Shown: positions 53,701 to 62,445 of the stretch, piece by piece | Layout of the letters: every line of letters begins with the position of its first letter | Numbering within the stretch: position 1 is the first letter of the stretch | Assembly (NCBI RefSeq): GCF_000621565.1 | Contig: NZ_JHXZ01000015.1 | Span: 62,001-126,000, forward strand | Reading direction: 5' to 3' | Source: Butyrivibrio sp. LB2008 | Lineage (GTDB): Bacteria > Bacillota > Clostridia > Lachnospirales > Lachnospiraceae | Length of the DNA: 64,000 nucleotides | Notes under the pieces: model-generated | The model's database searches: none | Told to the model about the DNA's origin: nothing | The model's input: the letters and a program-made list of their open reading frames with translations, nothing else | Translations under genes and position numbers: made by a program

Positions 53701-55108
53701 ACTTGGATATGACAAGACAAAACCAAAATCTATTGAAGCATATGCACAAAAACTTATCGGAAGATCTTTCCGACAAGTAATGGAAGATGATTCCAATGCT
53801 ATTCGAGAAGACGGAACCACCTACGGTAAGTCAGATGTTGCAGAGACTAAGCGCAACAAGGGGAATGTCGGACAGATAATTGAAGAATGTTTTTTTCATT
53901 ATTCTTGTAATAGTGATGCAAGAGCTGATTTTCCGGAGGCGGGTGTTGAACTGAAGGTTACTCCTTACAAAGAAAATAAGAATGGTACGCTATCAGCTAA
54001 GGAACGCCTGATTCTTACAATGATAGATTACATGACTGTTGTAAATGAGGATTTTGAAACAAGCCATTTCTGGAATAAGTCAAAGCTAATATTGCTTATA
54101 TATTATCTCTATAAGCAGGAGGTCAAGTTTAATCTTGACTATCGCATCGGATATGCAAAACTCTTTACACCGCCGGAACAAGATCTTAAGATCATCAAGC
54201 ATGATTATGAAATAATTGTAGAAAAGATAAGGGCAGGAAAAGCTCATGAACTTTCTGAAGGAGATACGTTGTATCTTGGAGCAGCTACTAAATCTTCGAC
54301 ATCAGAAGTAAGACGTAAGCAGCCCTATAGCGATATTCCTGCAAAGCCTAGAGCATTTACGTTCAAAAATTCATACATGACGTATGTGCTTAATAATTAT
54401 ATTATTCCGGGAAAAGATACTTACGAGCCTATAGTCAAAGATGATTCTGTGGAATCGTTTGAAGATTATGTTGTTAATAAGATTGGTGAGTATGCGGGAT
54501 ATTCTGTTGATGAACTTTGCGAGAAGTTTGATGTTGATATTACAAAGAAAGCAAAAAATCTTGGGGCAATGTTAGCATATAGGATTCTTGGGATAAAAAG
54601 TAATCAGGCAGAAGAATTTGAGAAGGCGAATATTGTCCTGAAGACAATCCGCATAGGCTCTAATAATAAGATAAAAGAGAGCATGTCTTTTCCGACATTT
54701 AAGTTCAAGGAGCTTGTTCAGGAAGAATGGGATGATTCAACATTCGGGAACTATCTGCGTGAAACGAGATTTTTGTTTGTTGTATATAAGTTTGATGAGA
54801 ATGATAAACTTCATCTCAAAGGAGCACAGTTCTGGAATATTCCATATGAAGATCTTGAAAACGATGTAAGGCAGATGTGGGAAAGAACAGTTCAGGTACT
54901 GAAGGAAGGGCTTAAGGTTGAGAAGATAAACGGTATCAATCATAATAATTTTCCTAAAGCTACAGAGAATAGGGTAAGTCATGTAAGGCCACATGCTCAG
55001 AATGCAAAAGATACTTACGAGCTTCCTGATGGACGAGAATATCCGAAGCAGTGCTTTTGGCTGAATAATACCTATATTTTGGAGCAGATTGATGAACGGC
55101 TAAAATAG
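53684..55108 (+). CDS. Sau3AI/MutH-family type II restriction endonuclease
   Basis: A 474-residue enzyme expected to cut at GATC. The MutH-like catalytic core spans about residues 55-110: KGNVGQIIEECFFHYSC, then DFPEAGVELKVTPYK with the D...ExK site and an upstream Glu. The second half is a further MutH-like copy, as in Sau3AI, which has two similar domains. ATG 53684 has GAGGAG and overlaps the preceding gene. Specificity for GATC is inferred from the family. Confidence 0.85.
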   Translation: MDIKIELGYDKTKPKSIEAYAQKLIGRSFRQVMEDDSNAIREDGTTYGKSDVAETKRNKGNVGQIIEECFFHYSCNSDARADFPEAGVELKVTPYKENKNGTLSAKERLILTMIDYMTVVNEDFETSHFWNKSKLILLIYYLYKQEVKFNLDYRIGYAKLFTPPEQDLKIIKHDYEIIVEKIRAGKAHELSEGDTLYLGAATKSSTSEVRRKQPYSDIPAKPRAFTFKNSYMTYVLNNYIIPGKDTYEPIVKDDSVESFEDYVVNKIGEYAGYSVDELCEKFDVDITKKAKNLGAMLAYRILGIKSNQAEEFEKANIVLKTIRIGSNNKIKESMSFPTFKFKELVQEEWDDSTFGNYLRETRFLFVVYKFDENDKLHLKGAQFWNIPYEDLENDVRQMWERTVQVLKEGLKVEKINGINHNNFPKATENRVSHVRPHAQNAKDTYELPDGREYPKQCFWLNNTYILEQIDERLK

Positions 55109-55246
55109 GGGAGAAATGCAACGTCATGAATGTCAAGAGTTGATCAATCTGGGGCTTTGTGATATTATTTTGTGGATGGAATAGTTGATCGAAAAACTGT
55201 TCTGTGATACGATTTAGATATATTTTTTTGATTGGAGTTGTTGGGA

Positions 55247-56635
55247 ATGGAGAAAACGGTTTGTGAGTTGTTTGCAGGTGTTGGTGGATTCAGATGTGGA
55301 TTAAATTCTATATCCGCAGTTGAGGATGCGCAGAAACCTGAAAAGTGGAAAACAGTTTGGTTTAGCCAGTGGGAACCTGCTGACAAAAAGACGCAATGGG
55401 CTCATGACTGTTATGTCAACAGATTCGGCGTATGTCTTGACCTTGATGGAAACGACACTACTAATGAAGATATAAACGCAGTTGATAAAAACAAAGTTCC
55501 TGATCATACATTACTTGTCGGAGGTTTTCCGTGTCAGGATTATTCTGTAGCTTCAACGCTTGCTACTTCTAAGGGATTAGAGGGTAAGAAAGGTGTTCTT
55601 TGGTGGGACATAAGAGATATGCTTGAAGCTAAGAATACACCTTTTGTCCTGCTTGAGAATGTCGATCGTCTTATAAAGAGTCCTGCAAATCAGAGAGGAC
55701 GCGATTTTGCAATCATATTGGCTTGCTTTAGAGATCTTGGATATACAGTAGAATGGAGAGTCATCAATGCTGCTGAATATGGATATCAGCAGAGAAGAAG
55801 ACGTACATTTATCTTTGCATATAGAAATGATACAAAGTATGCAAAGAAGGTTTTGGAAGATGTAAATTATATTGAGATGCATGGTGATGAACTTCACAGA
55901 CATAGTATTGCGAAAGTGATCCTTTCACAGGGATTTTTCGCAACATGTTTTCCGGTAGATCCGCTTGATGCAAAGTATGTAAAGATAGGCAAGCTTCCAA
56001 AGGGTATCGGAGAGCTTTCTGATTCCTTTACTTTCAATTTTGAAAATTCAGGTATGATGCTTGATGGAACAATCTATACAGCTAAAACTGTACCTTGTTA
56101 TTCGGGCAAGCAGATTACGCTTGGTGACGTAATGGAGACCGGAAGTGTTGATGCATCTTTCTTTATTCCTAAAGAAAAGCTGTATTATACAAATCCTGAT
56201 GTCACGCACAGTGATGAGACTAAGCAGAAGCTTTCGAAGGAAGAACGCCAGACTTGGCAGTATCTTAAGGGAGCAAAGAAAATCTGCAGAACTGCAGCGA
56301 ACGGACACGAGTATGTGTTCTCAGAAGGCCCGATATCATTGATAGATGAGTATGATAAACCTGCAAGGACTATGCTTACAAGTGAAGGATCCTTTAGCAG
56401 AACAACTCATATTGTCAGAGATAAGAAAACAGGAGAGATAAGACTTCTCACACCTATAGAGATGGAAAGGATTCAGGGATTTCCTTCAAATTGGACAAAG
56501 GAATGCCTTGTTGACGGAGAAAAAGTTGAGATGCCTGTTAATAAGCGTAAGTTTATGATGGGTAATGCGCTGGTTGTTGATCTTGTAAGACAGATGGAGC
56601 CGGTTATATCAAAAATAATTGAAAATGAAGATTGA
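55247..56635 (+). CDS. dcm: DNA (cytosine-5) methyltransferase
   Basis: A 462-residue methyltransferase that protects host DNA, presumably at GATC (M.Sau3AI-like). Motifs in order: I ELFAGVGGFRCGL, IV GGFPCQDYSVA (catalytic Cys), VI LENVDRL, VIII QQRRRRTFIFA, IX RLLTPIEMERIQGFP and X MMGNALVVDLVRQM. ATG 55247 has GGAG at 9 bases. It lies about 140 bases after the endonuclease gene, so it may have its own promoter, which would give methylation before cutting. Confidence 0.93.
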   Translation: MEKTVCELFAGVGGFRCGLNSISAVEDAQKPEKWKTVWFSQWEPADKKTQWAHDCYVNRFGVCLDLDGNDTTNEDINAVDKNKVPDHTLLVGGFPCQDYSVASTLATSKGLEGKKGVLWWDIRDMLEAKNTPFVLLENVDRLIKSPANQRGRDFAIILACFRDLGYTVEWRVINAAEYGYQQRRRRTFIFAYRNDTKYAKKVLEDVNYIEMHGDELHRHSIAKVILSQGFFATCFPVDPLDAKYVKIGKLPKGIGELSDSFTFNFENSGMMLDGTIYTAKTVPCYSGKQITLGDVMETGSVDASFFIPKEKLYYTNPDVTHSDETKQKLSKEERQTWQYLKGAKKICRTAANGHEYVFSEGPISLIDEYDKPARTMLTSEGSFSRTTHIVRDKKTGEIRLLTPIEMERIQGFPSNWTKECLVDGEKVEMPVNKRKFMMGNALVVDLVRQMEPVISKIIENED

Positions 56636-56641
56636 GAAAAA

Positions 56642-56674
56642 GTCGTTCTACAGTGCGTGGAACGGCTTTTTTTT
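56642..56674 (+). terminator. Terminator after the RM operon
   Basis: GTCGTTCTA (56642-56650) / TGGAACGGC (56658-56666), then eight T. Confidence 0.88.
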
Positions 56675-56748
56675 GAGATGGTGGTAGATTATAATATTTG
56701 TAATAACATGCAATGAATATCAATATGATGTGGAAGGTATTACTGGTA

Positions 56749-57447
56749 ATGGGAAATATCCAAAAATGGGGATTTGGTATGGCACCAATTAAACCTGAGA
56801 CTGAAAAAAATAATCGAATGGCATTATGCGCTGTTAGTGCTTTTGTAAGTGGTGATTGCAAGGTGGTTCAAAAAAATATACTTAATGATATTAGCGTGGT
56901 GAAAGGAATTTTTAATAGGGTTATCAAACAAAATCAGTGGGATTGGTTTACAGTAAATATGTATTTGGATTATCCACGTAATCGTGACTTAGTGAGTATC
57001 GTTTCTGCTCTTTCTGTTTTGAGAAGAGCGATAAATGATAAAGATGATTTTAGCGGGAAAAAAGCATTGGATAGATTGGTAAATAATAATTTTTTGATAT
57101 ATTGCAATAATTATCTTTCGTATAGTATAAACTCTGAACCATCATCGGAGTATTTATATATTCTTTCGAGAAGAGAAGAAAAGGATATTCTGAAAATTGG
57201 AATGACTACTCGTAATGTTCAAAAAAGAGTAAATGAGATAAATTCGGCAACAGGGGTAGTATATCCCTATTCAGCACGAAAAGTTTACAAAGTAAAAGAT
57301 AGTAGATTAGTTGAGAAAGAAGTGCATCTATTACTTGCACCGTATCGAATTAGAGAGGATCGAGAGTTTTTTCAGATAAATTTTTCAGAGGCCTGTTCCA
57401 TAATTGAAGAATATCTCGTTAGCAGCAATCAATACTATTATAAATAG
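56749..57447 (+). CDS. T5orf172/GIY-YIG-like protein
   Basis: About 232 residues. The C-terminal third (about 130-225) matches the T5orf172 (Mug113/GIY-YIG-related) domain: EYLYILSRREEKDILKIGMT, VQKRVNEINSAT, VEKEVHLLLAPYR, EFFQINFSEAC. Such domains bind or cut DNA. The N-terminal part is helical and not recognised. The start is uncertain: ATG 56749 has GGAAGGT at 9 bases, ATG 56713 has no ribosome binding site, and ATG 56779 is also possible. Confidence 0.7.
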   Translation: MGNIQKWGFGMAPIKPETEKNNRMALCAVSAFVSGDCKVVQKNILNDISVVKGIFNRVIKQNQWDWFTVNMYLDYPRNRDLVSIVSALSVLRRAINDKDDFSGKKALDRLVNNNFLIYCNNYLSYSINSEPSSEYLYILSRREEKDILKIGMTTRNVQKRVNEINSATGVVYPYSARKVYKVKDSRLVEKEVHLLLAPYRIREDREFFQINFSEACSIIEEYLVSSNQYYYK

Positions 57448-57464
57448 AGAAGAGGAGGGAAAGA

Positions 57465-57929
57465 GTGGGGATTTCATTTAGACATTCAGCTGGATTCGGA
57501 AAAAGAGTGGAATATAATATCGTCGGAAAAATGCTGATGGAAGGACTTGATGTTTATTTGCCTTTAGTAGATGATCATGGAGTAGATTGCGTAATAAAAA
57601 AGGAAGATGGCACTTTTATAGAAGTGCAAATCAAGGCAAGATCTAATGAGGTGACAGATGGGGATGCGGCTTTATTTTCTGCAATAACGCATGAGTTGAC
57701 TGATAATTTCTACTTTGTTTTTTATTCGGAAAGAATGGAAAAAATGTGGATATTATCATCGGAAGAATTTTTGGAAGAATGTTTTACGAATAAAAATGGG
57801 AAAAATAAAGGTAAGCATGTCATCTGGTTTAATGGTAATAGAAAAGATAAGCAGACAGGGATAAAAAAAGAGTATTGTAAAAAACAATTTGAAAAGTATA
57901 TTGCAAAAGACTTTTCGAGATTTCATTGA
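57465..57929 (+). CDS. Small PD-(D/E)XK-like (DUF4365/Holliday-resolvase-like) protein
   Basis: A 154-residue protein. GKRVEYNIVGKMLMEGLDVY, then DHGVDCVIKKEDG and FIEVQIKARS form a PD-(D/E)XK-like pattern with E, D and ExK, as in DUF4365 and archaeal Holliday-junction resolvases. Such proteins appear beside defence genes. The start is GTG 57465 with GGAGGG; it follows the T5orf172-like gene by 17 bases and is probably co-transcribed with it. Confidence 0.6.
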   Translation: MGISFRHSAGFGKRVEYNIVGKMLMEGLDVYLPLVDDHGVDCVIKKEDGTFIEVQIKARSNEVTDGDAALFSAITHELTDNFYFVFYSERMEKMWILSSEEFLEECFTNKNGKNKGKHVIWFNGNRKDKQTGIKKEYCKKQFEKYIAKDFSRFH

Positions 57930-58013
57930 TGATTATGGGTGGTTTTAATGACGAATATAATCGATGGTAATACCTTGTTATGACAGGTGTATACCTATTT
58001 GATTGGTGATTGA

Positions 58014-58907
58014 ATGAAACAAGAGAATTTTACTAAGAATCAGCACTATATTCCACAGGTTTATTTACGAGGTTTTTCACCTGAATATAAGCCATTAAGA
58101 AAAAGCAAACTGAAAAGTTCTGCATATACAATATATGCTTATGCAATACGGAGTGAAAAACAGCTTAAAAAAGCTGTGCCTATTGATGATATATGTCAAA
58201 AAAAATATTTTTATGAAATGAAAGATGATGATGGGAAATTTCTTAATCCTAATTGGATTGAGAAAGGTTTTAAGTGTTTAGAAGACATGTTTTCGGATTA
58301 CAGATATAAATTAGAAAAGAAAGCTTTTAATGAAGAAAACTATTCCATCAAGCACTTCCTTGACAAAGAAGAGATAGTTTTTTGGCTTTCATATATATCA
58401 TTACAAGTAATAAGACTACCTGAACTGCTTGAAACGGCACAGCAGGAGGTGAAAAGGCTTTGTGGTGATAATGTGTCAGATAATGACGCTCGAAATTTTG
58501 TTAGGAGATATTGCATTCCGCTATTTGGCAAAGTCGATGAAAAATCAAAAGAAACAATGGTTTTTAATTCGATTATTGGCCCTATGTTTCCGATGAAAAT
58601 AATTTTAGGTGTAGATATTGAAGGAAAACTACTGACATCGGATAAAACTGTCTATATTTATACAGATGAAATTCCATGTGAGAGCTATGAAGAAGTTATT
58701 TTTCCAATATCAGCACAGATCTGTCTCGTTTTGATTGGCGGAAAAAAGCAGGAAGGAGTAGACCATAATCGTCTTTTTTTAATAGATGCTGATTTACGTG
58801 ACTATATAAATGGCTGTATTTCTAGTGCGGCATTTAATAAGGTTTATTCAAATCATTTATTTAGTAAACGTGAGATGAAAATGATTGAAGAGTCTAGAAT
58901 TATTTGA
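58014..58907 (+). CDS. DUF4238-family protein
   Basis: A 297-residue soluble protein. The N-terminal motif NQHYIPQVYLRGFS with DDICQKKYFYE is the DUF4238 signature; the family is widespread, often next to defence genes, and has no proven activity that I know of. The rest includes a middle helical region and a conserved-looking YTDEIPCESYEEVIFPIS stretch. It lies 54 bases before a membrane protein with a HEPN motif, same strand and no terminator between, suggesting a two-gene unit. The start ATG 58014 has only a weak GGTGAT site. Confidence 0.75.
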   Translation: MKQENFTKNQHYIPQVYLRGFSPEYKPLRKSKLKSSAYTIYAYAIRSEKQLKKAVPIDDICQKKYFYEMKDDDGKFLNPNWIEKGFKCLEDMFSDYRYKLEKKAFNEENYSIKHFLDKEEIVFWLSYISLQVIRLPELLETAQQEVKRLCGDNVSDNDARNFVRRYCIPLFGKVDEKSKETMVFNSIIGPMFPMKIILGVDIEGKLLTSDKTVYIYTDEIPCESYEEVIFPISAQICLVLIGGKKQEGVDHNRLFLIDADLRDYINGCISSAAFNKVYSNHLFSKREMKMIEESRII

Positions 58908-58961
58908 GAATTAAAATTGCATCATTTGGCTATAAACAGTAACTTGCATCGGGAGATACCT

Positions 58962-60110
58962 ATGTTTGACTTTATTAAAAGGATAGAAAAACAAGAGCAG
59001 CATTGCATTGACTCATTGAAGATATGCGTTTATTTTCTCATAACTTCTCTTATAATTATTTGTAATGCGTTGATATTAAAAAAACATCTAATTCTGCTTG
59101 TAGAGAACCAAGTTTTGTATATTTTTTCAGTTGTTGCACAAGTTGTTGGGACTTTTATTGGTGTATCTATAGCGGGCTATACATTGTTAGATTCAAGGAA
59201 TAATTCAATAGATGATATTGATGATGATGGAATCAAAGAACTTCAAAAAAGTGTAGCGCGTGATCAATTTATATGGCTCATAAGAATAATTACATATGGT
59301 TTGATAGACATTGTGTTATGTTTGTTCTCAATTAGTCTTTATGATAAAAAACCTTCTTGGTTGTTTGATATTATTTCTGGTGAAGCATTAGTAATTCTAT
59401 TATTATTTTTTATTATTTTAATAAAATTCACTCTATTCCTTTCGCCAAAGGCAATTTCTAAACAAAGCGATAGCATAAAAAATAGTATGGATAAGCGCTA
59501 TCAAAAGAAGACAGCCCAAATTATTACATTTGATGAGTATATTACCAAATTTAATAAATTAGAAAAAGTACTCTATGATCTTGTTAATATTTATGATAAA
59601 AAGGGAGATTATATGGTGGGGGCAACTATACCTCGTCATCCTAAAGGCTTTTTAAATAGTTGTACTACTCTAAAAGAGATGAGGTTATTAAATAACGCAA
59701 CATGTATAATCTTAGATGATATTAGACAATATAGGAATGCGCTAGTTCATGGAACAGAGGAGAATAAAGATGTTAATGAGGAAATCTATAATAAACTTAT
59801 TATGATTCTTAAATTATTAGAAGCATTGCGTGATTATGCCTTCGAAAATAATACAATCATTTTTGAAAGTAGACAATATAGAGACCTTGTAAAATATGCC
59901 TTAGATAATGTTTTATCTGATGAAGAAAAAAAATACTTTGCAGATATAAAAATGATTGTTAAGAATGCAAAGAACAGAGAAATTTCAAATAACCAACTAA
60001 GGATAATCAAGTATTGGATTAATAGTGGTTTACTTAATGAATTTTACTTAGGTGGCAAACTTACTAAAAATGAATACCATTCGATTCTTACGATGGGAAA
60101 CAGAAAATAG
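58962..60110 (+). CDS. Membrane-anchored protein with HEPN-type RX4H motif
   Basis: A 382-residue protein. Four membrane helices lie in residues 20-165 (ICVYFLITSLIIICNALIL; FSVVAQVVGTFIGVSIAGYT; LIRIITYGLIDIVLCLF; ALVILLLFFIILIKFTLFL). The C-terminal part is cytoplasmic and helical, with DDIRQYRNALVHG (R258, H263), the RX4-6H motif of HEPN ribonucleases. HEPN toxins cut RNA in many abortive-infection systems. ATG 58962 has GGGAG; an upstream TTG would add 15 residues. It pairs with the DUF4238 gene before it. RNase activity is inferred. Confidence 0.65.
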   Translation: MFDFIKRIEKQEQHCIDSLKICVYFLITSLIIICNALILKKHLILLVENQVLYIFSVVAQVVGTFIGVSIAGYTLLDSRNNSIDDIDDDGIKELQKSVARDQFIWLIRIITYGLIDIVLCLFSISLYDKKPSWLFDIISGEALVILLLFFIILIKFTLFLSPKAISKQSDSIKNSMDKRYQKKTAQIITFDEYITKFNKLEKVLYDLVNIYDKKGDYMVGATIPRHPKGFLNSCTTLKEMRLLNNATCIILDDIRQYRNALVHGTEENKDVNEEIYNKLIMILKLLEALRDYAFENNTIIFESRQYRDLVKYALDNVLSDEEKKYFADIKMIVKNAKNREISNNQLRIIKYWINSGLLNEFYLGGKLTKNEYHSILTMGNRK

Positions 60111-60205
60111 ATCAAAAGTTTCAGCTAGTTGTAGATATAATAAATAATGTATCAATTTTAGAAGAGTGCATTGTGCGTGTTTATAATATTGTTAAGGTAA
60201 GATAT

Positions 60206-60850
60206 ATGCCGGACAACATAGATGTTTTTACCCAAAACAGCATAAGAATCCGTAGCGACCTCGGCGTGATTTATGTGGATCCTTTTCACATGAAGGAGGA
60301 GCCGCATGATGCGGATTATGTTTTGATAACGCATTCGCATTACGATCATTTTTCGATTGATGATATCAGGAAGGTGATCAAAGCGGATACGATTCTTGTT
60401 GTTCCTGAGAAGATGGAGGATGACGCTGGAGAGCTTAAGCCTGATATAAAAGATATTGTGACGGTCAAGCCCGGCATTTACAAGGAGATAAACGGTCTTG
60501 AGATGGAGACTGTTCCTGCTTACAACACGATAAAGCCGTTTCATCCAAAGCGTGCCGAGTGGGTTGGCTATATCCTTAGGGTTAACGGGAAGCGCATTTA
60601 CATTGCGGGAGATACGGGAGCTACGAAGGAGGCAAGGCAGGTGAAGTGTGATATAGCTCTTTTGCCCATTGGAGGAACGTTTACTATGGATGCTAAGAGA
60701 GCTGCGGATTTTGCAAATACAATAAGGCCGGAATACGCCATCCCCGTCCATTACGGCGGACTTGTCGGGAAAAAGAGCGACGCTCAGACTTTTGCTTCGC
60801 TTGTAAAGAGCCCTGTGAAGGTTATTGAGAAGATGCAGTATTTTGATTGA
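60206..60850 (+). CDS. MBL-fold metal-dependent hydrolase
   Basis: A 214-residue protein of the UPF0173/UlaG-like group. The metal site THSHYDHF (HxHxDH) is near residue 52, with later ligands in IAGDTGATKEA and IPVHYGG. Substrate is unknown; some relatives act on phosphodiesters or lactones. I chose ATG 60206, with AAGG about 9 bases before it; an upstream GTG at 60173 lacks a ribosome binding site. Its codon use looks more like the chromosomal genes than the AT-rich defence genes to its left, so it may be outside the mobile element. Confidence 0.8.
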   Translation: MPDNIDVFTQNSIRIRSDLGVIYVDPFHMKEEPHDADYVLITHSHYDHFSIDDIRKVIKADTILVVPEKMEDDAGELKPDIKDIVTVKPGIYKEINGLEMETVPAYNTIKPFHPKRAEWVGYILRVNGKRIYIAGDTGATKEARQVKCDIALLPIGGTFTMDAKRAADFANTIRPEYAIPVHYGGLVGKKSDAQTFASLVKSPVKVIEKMQYFD

Positions 60851-60935
60851 GATAGGGCGAAGTAGCTTATGGGGATGTGACCTTGGAAATTACAAGCGAA
60901 TGATGGAATAAAGAACTAAAAAGGAAAAAGCGGAA

Positions 60936-61733
60936 ATGAATCTTAAAGAATTTTATTTTCAAAATATCAAACCGGATGCTTATCATTACATTTTTTTTGA
61001 CTCAATAAAGAATGTTAATAAAGTTTACAACGTTTTTGATGGAGAAAAAGAAGTTAAGGACTATGAATTTGAGGTTTTTGATGTAGAAGAGGCAATAGTA
61101 AAATTTAAAGAATTATGTCAGCCAGATGTCAATTTTAATAAAGAAAAAACATGTTGGTTTTACCTGTTGACGTTTTATTTATTTTCTATGGGATATGAGA
61201 TTAAGGAATTTCCACGGCTGTTAGCACGTCCGCCTAGGAATCCATCAGATTTCACATATAGCGATATTAGAAATAGAATCATTGCTAATGGCGAGGATGA
61301 TAATGGAACAGTTAGATATGCGACTCGTAGAGCGTTTGTTGCGGGACTAACATTTGAAATAAAGAATACTCATATAGATATAGGTGATTCAATCGAACAA
61401 AAATTTATAGAAATTTCAAATAGAAATGCATCATTTAACAATATGAGTACGGATGAAAAATTAGCAGAAATAGCCAATCTCATAGAATACATGCTTAAGA
61501 AGAATGGAAAATTTATAAATCTGAATTACGCATCAGTATGTTTTGATTATGTTTCGGATGAAAAGATTACATCGTACAGAAAGAAAATGCAATGCTTTAG
61601 GCATTCTACTAATGAAGCAATTGCTGAACGAAAATCATATTCTGAAGAACAAAAGGCTTTCTTTGTAGATTATGGATTAGTGATTCTGAAGGTTATACAC
61701 GTATTAACGAATAATACACTGATAGTTGGATAG
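60936..61733 (+). CDS. Hypothetical protein, 265 residues
   Basis: A soluble mixed alpha/beta protein. The C-terminal region (about 185-265) is helical, with QCFRHSTNEAIAERKSYSEE followed by a hydrophobic helix; this looks like the ends of some abortive-infection proteins, but no motif decides it. AT-rich codon use suggests an accessory gene. The ATG 60936 has GGAAAAAGCGGAAA upstream. No family recognised. Confidence 0.6.
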   Translation: MNLKEFYFQNIKPDAYHYIFFDSIKNVNKVYNVFDGEKEVKDYEFEVFDVEEAIVKFKELCQPDVNFNKEKTCWFYLLTFYLFSMGYEIKEFPRLLARPPRNPSDFTYSDIRNRIIANGEDDNGTVRYATRRAFVAGLTFEIKNTHIDIGDSIEQKFIEISNRNASFNNMSTDEKLAEIANLIEYMLKKNGKFINLNYASVCFDYVSDEKITSYRKKMQCFRHSTNEAIAERKSYSEEQKAFFVDYGLVILKVIHVLTNNTLIVG

Positions 61734-61753
61734 TTATTGATTTATACTTTAAA

Positions 61754-62401
61754 TTGATCTATCTGTTAGAAGTCGAAAAAAGATTTTATAGAACTGATGA
61801 AGAAAAATGGAGTGTAGGATTGAATAGGTATCCTCGAGAACTTGATGAACTTTTTGGAATAATTCCGGGGACAGATACATGTCTTTTTATAAAAACAGGT
61901 CGAGGCGGAACTATATATGGATATAACGGTAAATATCTAAAATTGGCTCAGGATATTCATTTGAAGTATGGATATACGATATGCGTTTCTGCTAATCTGA
62001 TTGATTCTACATGCAATTTAACGAGCGATATTCAAACTCTTTTGGCGGTTTGCCCGAATGTGGAAAAAATATATTTTACAGGTATCTCCAATGGTGCTCT
62101 GATAGGCGCGCAACAAGCGTGTGATATAAGTATGATTGAAAAGATGCTTTTGATAAACGGTCCGCTTATGATCAACTGGCATAAAACAAAGAGCGGCATT
62201 GAAAAAGCTAAAGATAAGAGAGTGATGTTCGTGTATGGCGATAAGGATCCTTCCTATAAATACGCAGAGCTTATCAAGCTTATAGATGCGCCTCTATGCC
62301 AATTATATATTGTTCCGGGCGCAGATCATCAATTCAGAGGAATGGAGAAAGAGTTCGCAGAGCTTGTAGAATATTTTGCAGCCGAAGCTACTTCTGTATA
62401 A
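61754..62401 (+). CDS. Alpha/beta hydrolase-like protein, start uncertain
   Basis: About 215 residues. A nucleophile elbow GISNGALIGAQQ lies near residue 112, an acid candidate in YGDKDPSY and a final VPGADHQFRG histidine, which together give a Ser-Asp-His triad. The N-terminus looks short for the fold, the first codon is TTG at 61754 and there is no clear ribosome binding site, so the gene may be 5'-truncated or start elsewhere. It is a distant relative in fold of the hydrolase at 6750. Substrate unknown. Confidence 0.6.
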   Translation: MIYLLEVEKRFYRTDEEKWSVGLNRYPRELDELFGIIPGTDTCLFIKTGRGGTIYGYNGKYLKLAQDIHLKYGYTICVSANLIDSTCNLTSDIQTLLAVCPNVEKIYFTGISNGALIGAQQACDISMIEKMLLINGPLMINWHKTKSGIEKAKDKRVMFVYGDKDPSYKYAELIKLIDAPLCQLYIVPGADHQFRGMEKEFAELVEYFAAEATSV

Positions 62402-62445
62402 TGAGTGCAATGTAGTGTTCCTGCAGAAAGAGGAATTGTAGGCTA

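Larger units (their letters stand above)
30654..60110. mobile_element. Integrative/conjugative or plasmid-like element with cargo (ends not resolved)
   Basis: The block contains ParA, ParB, RepA, a complete-looking set of type IV transfer genes (PcfB, VirD4, Maff2, VirB6-like, PrgI, VirB4, NlpC/P60 hydrolase), MobC and relaxase, and SSB, bordered on the left by core genes ending in lysS. Cargo is a type VII effector cassette in the middle and a restriction/defence island on the right. This resembles Tn1549-like elements of gut and rumen clostridia. No integrase, serine recombinase or direct-repeat ends were found. The left end is somewhere in 30347-30653; the right end given is the last clear cargo gene, and the element may continue beyond the window. 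Confidence 0.7.
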
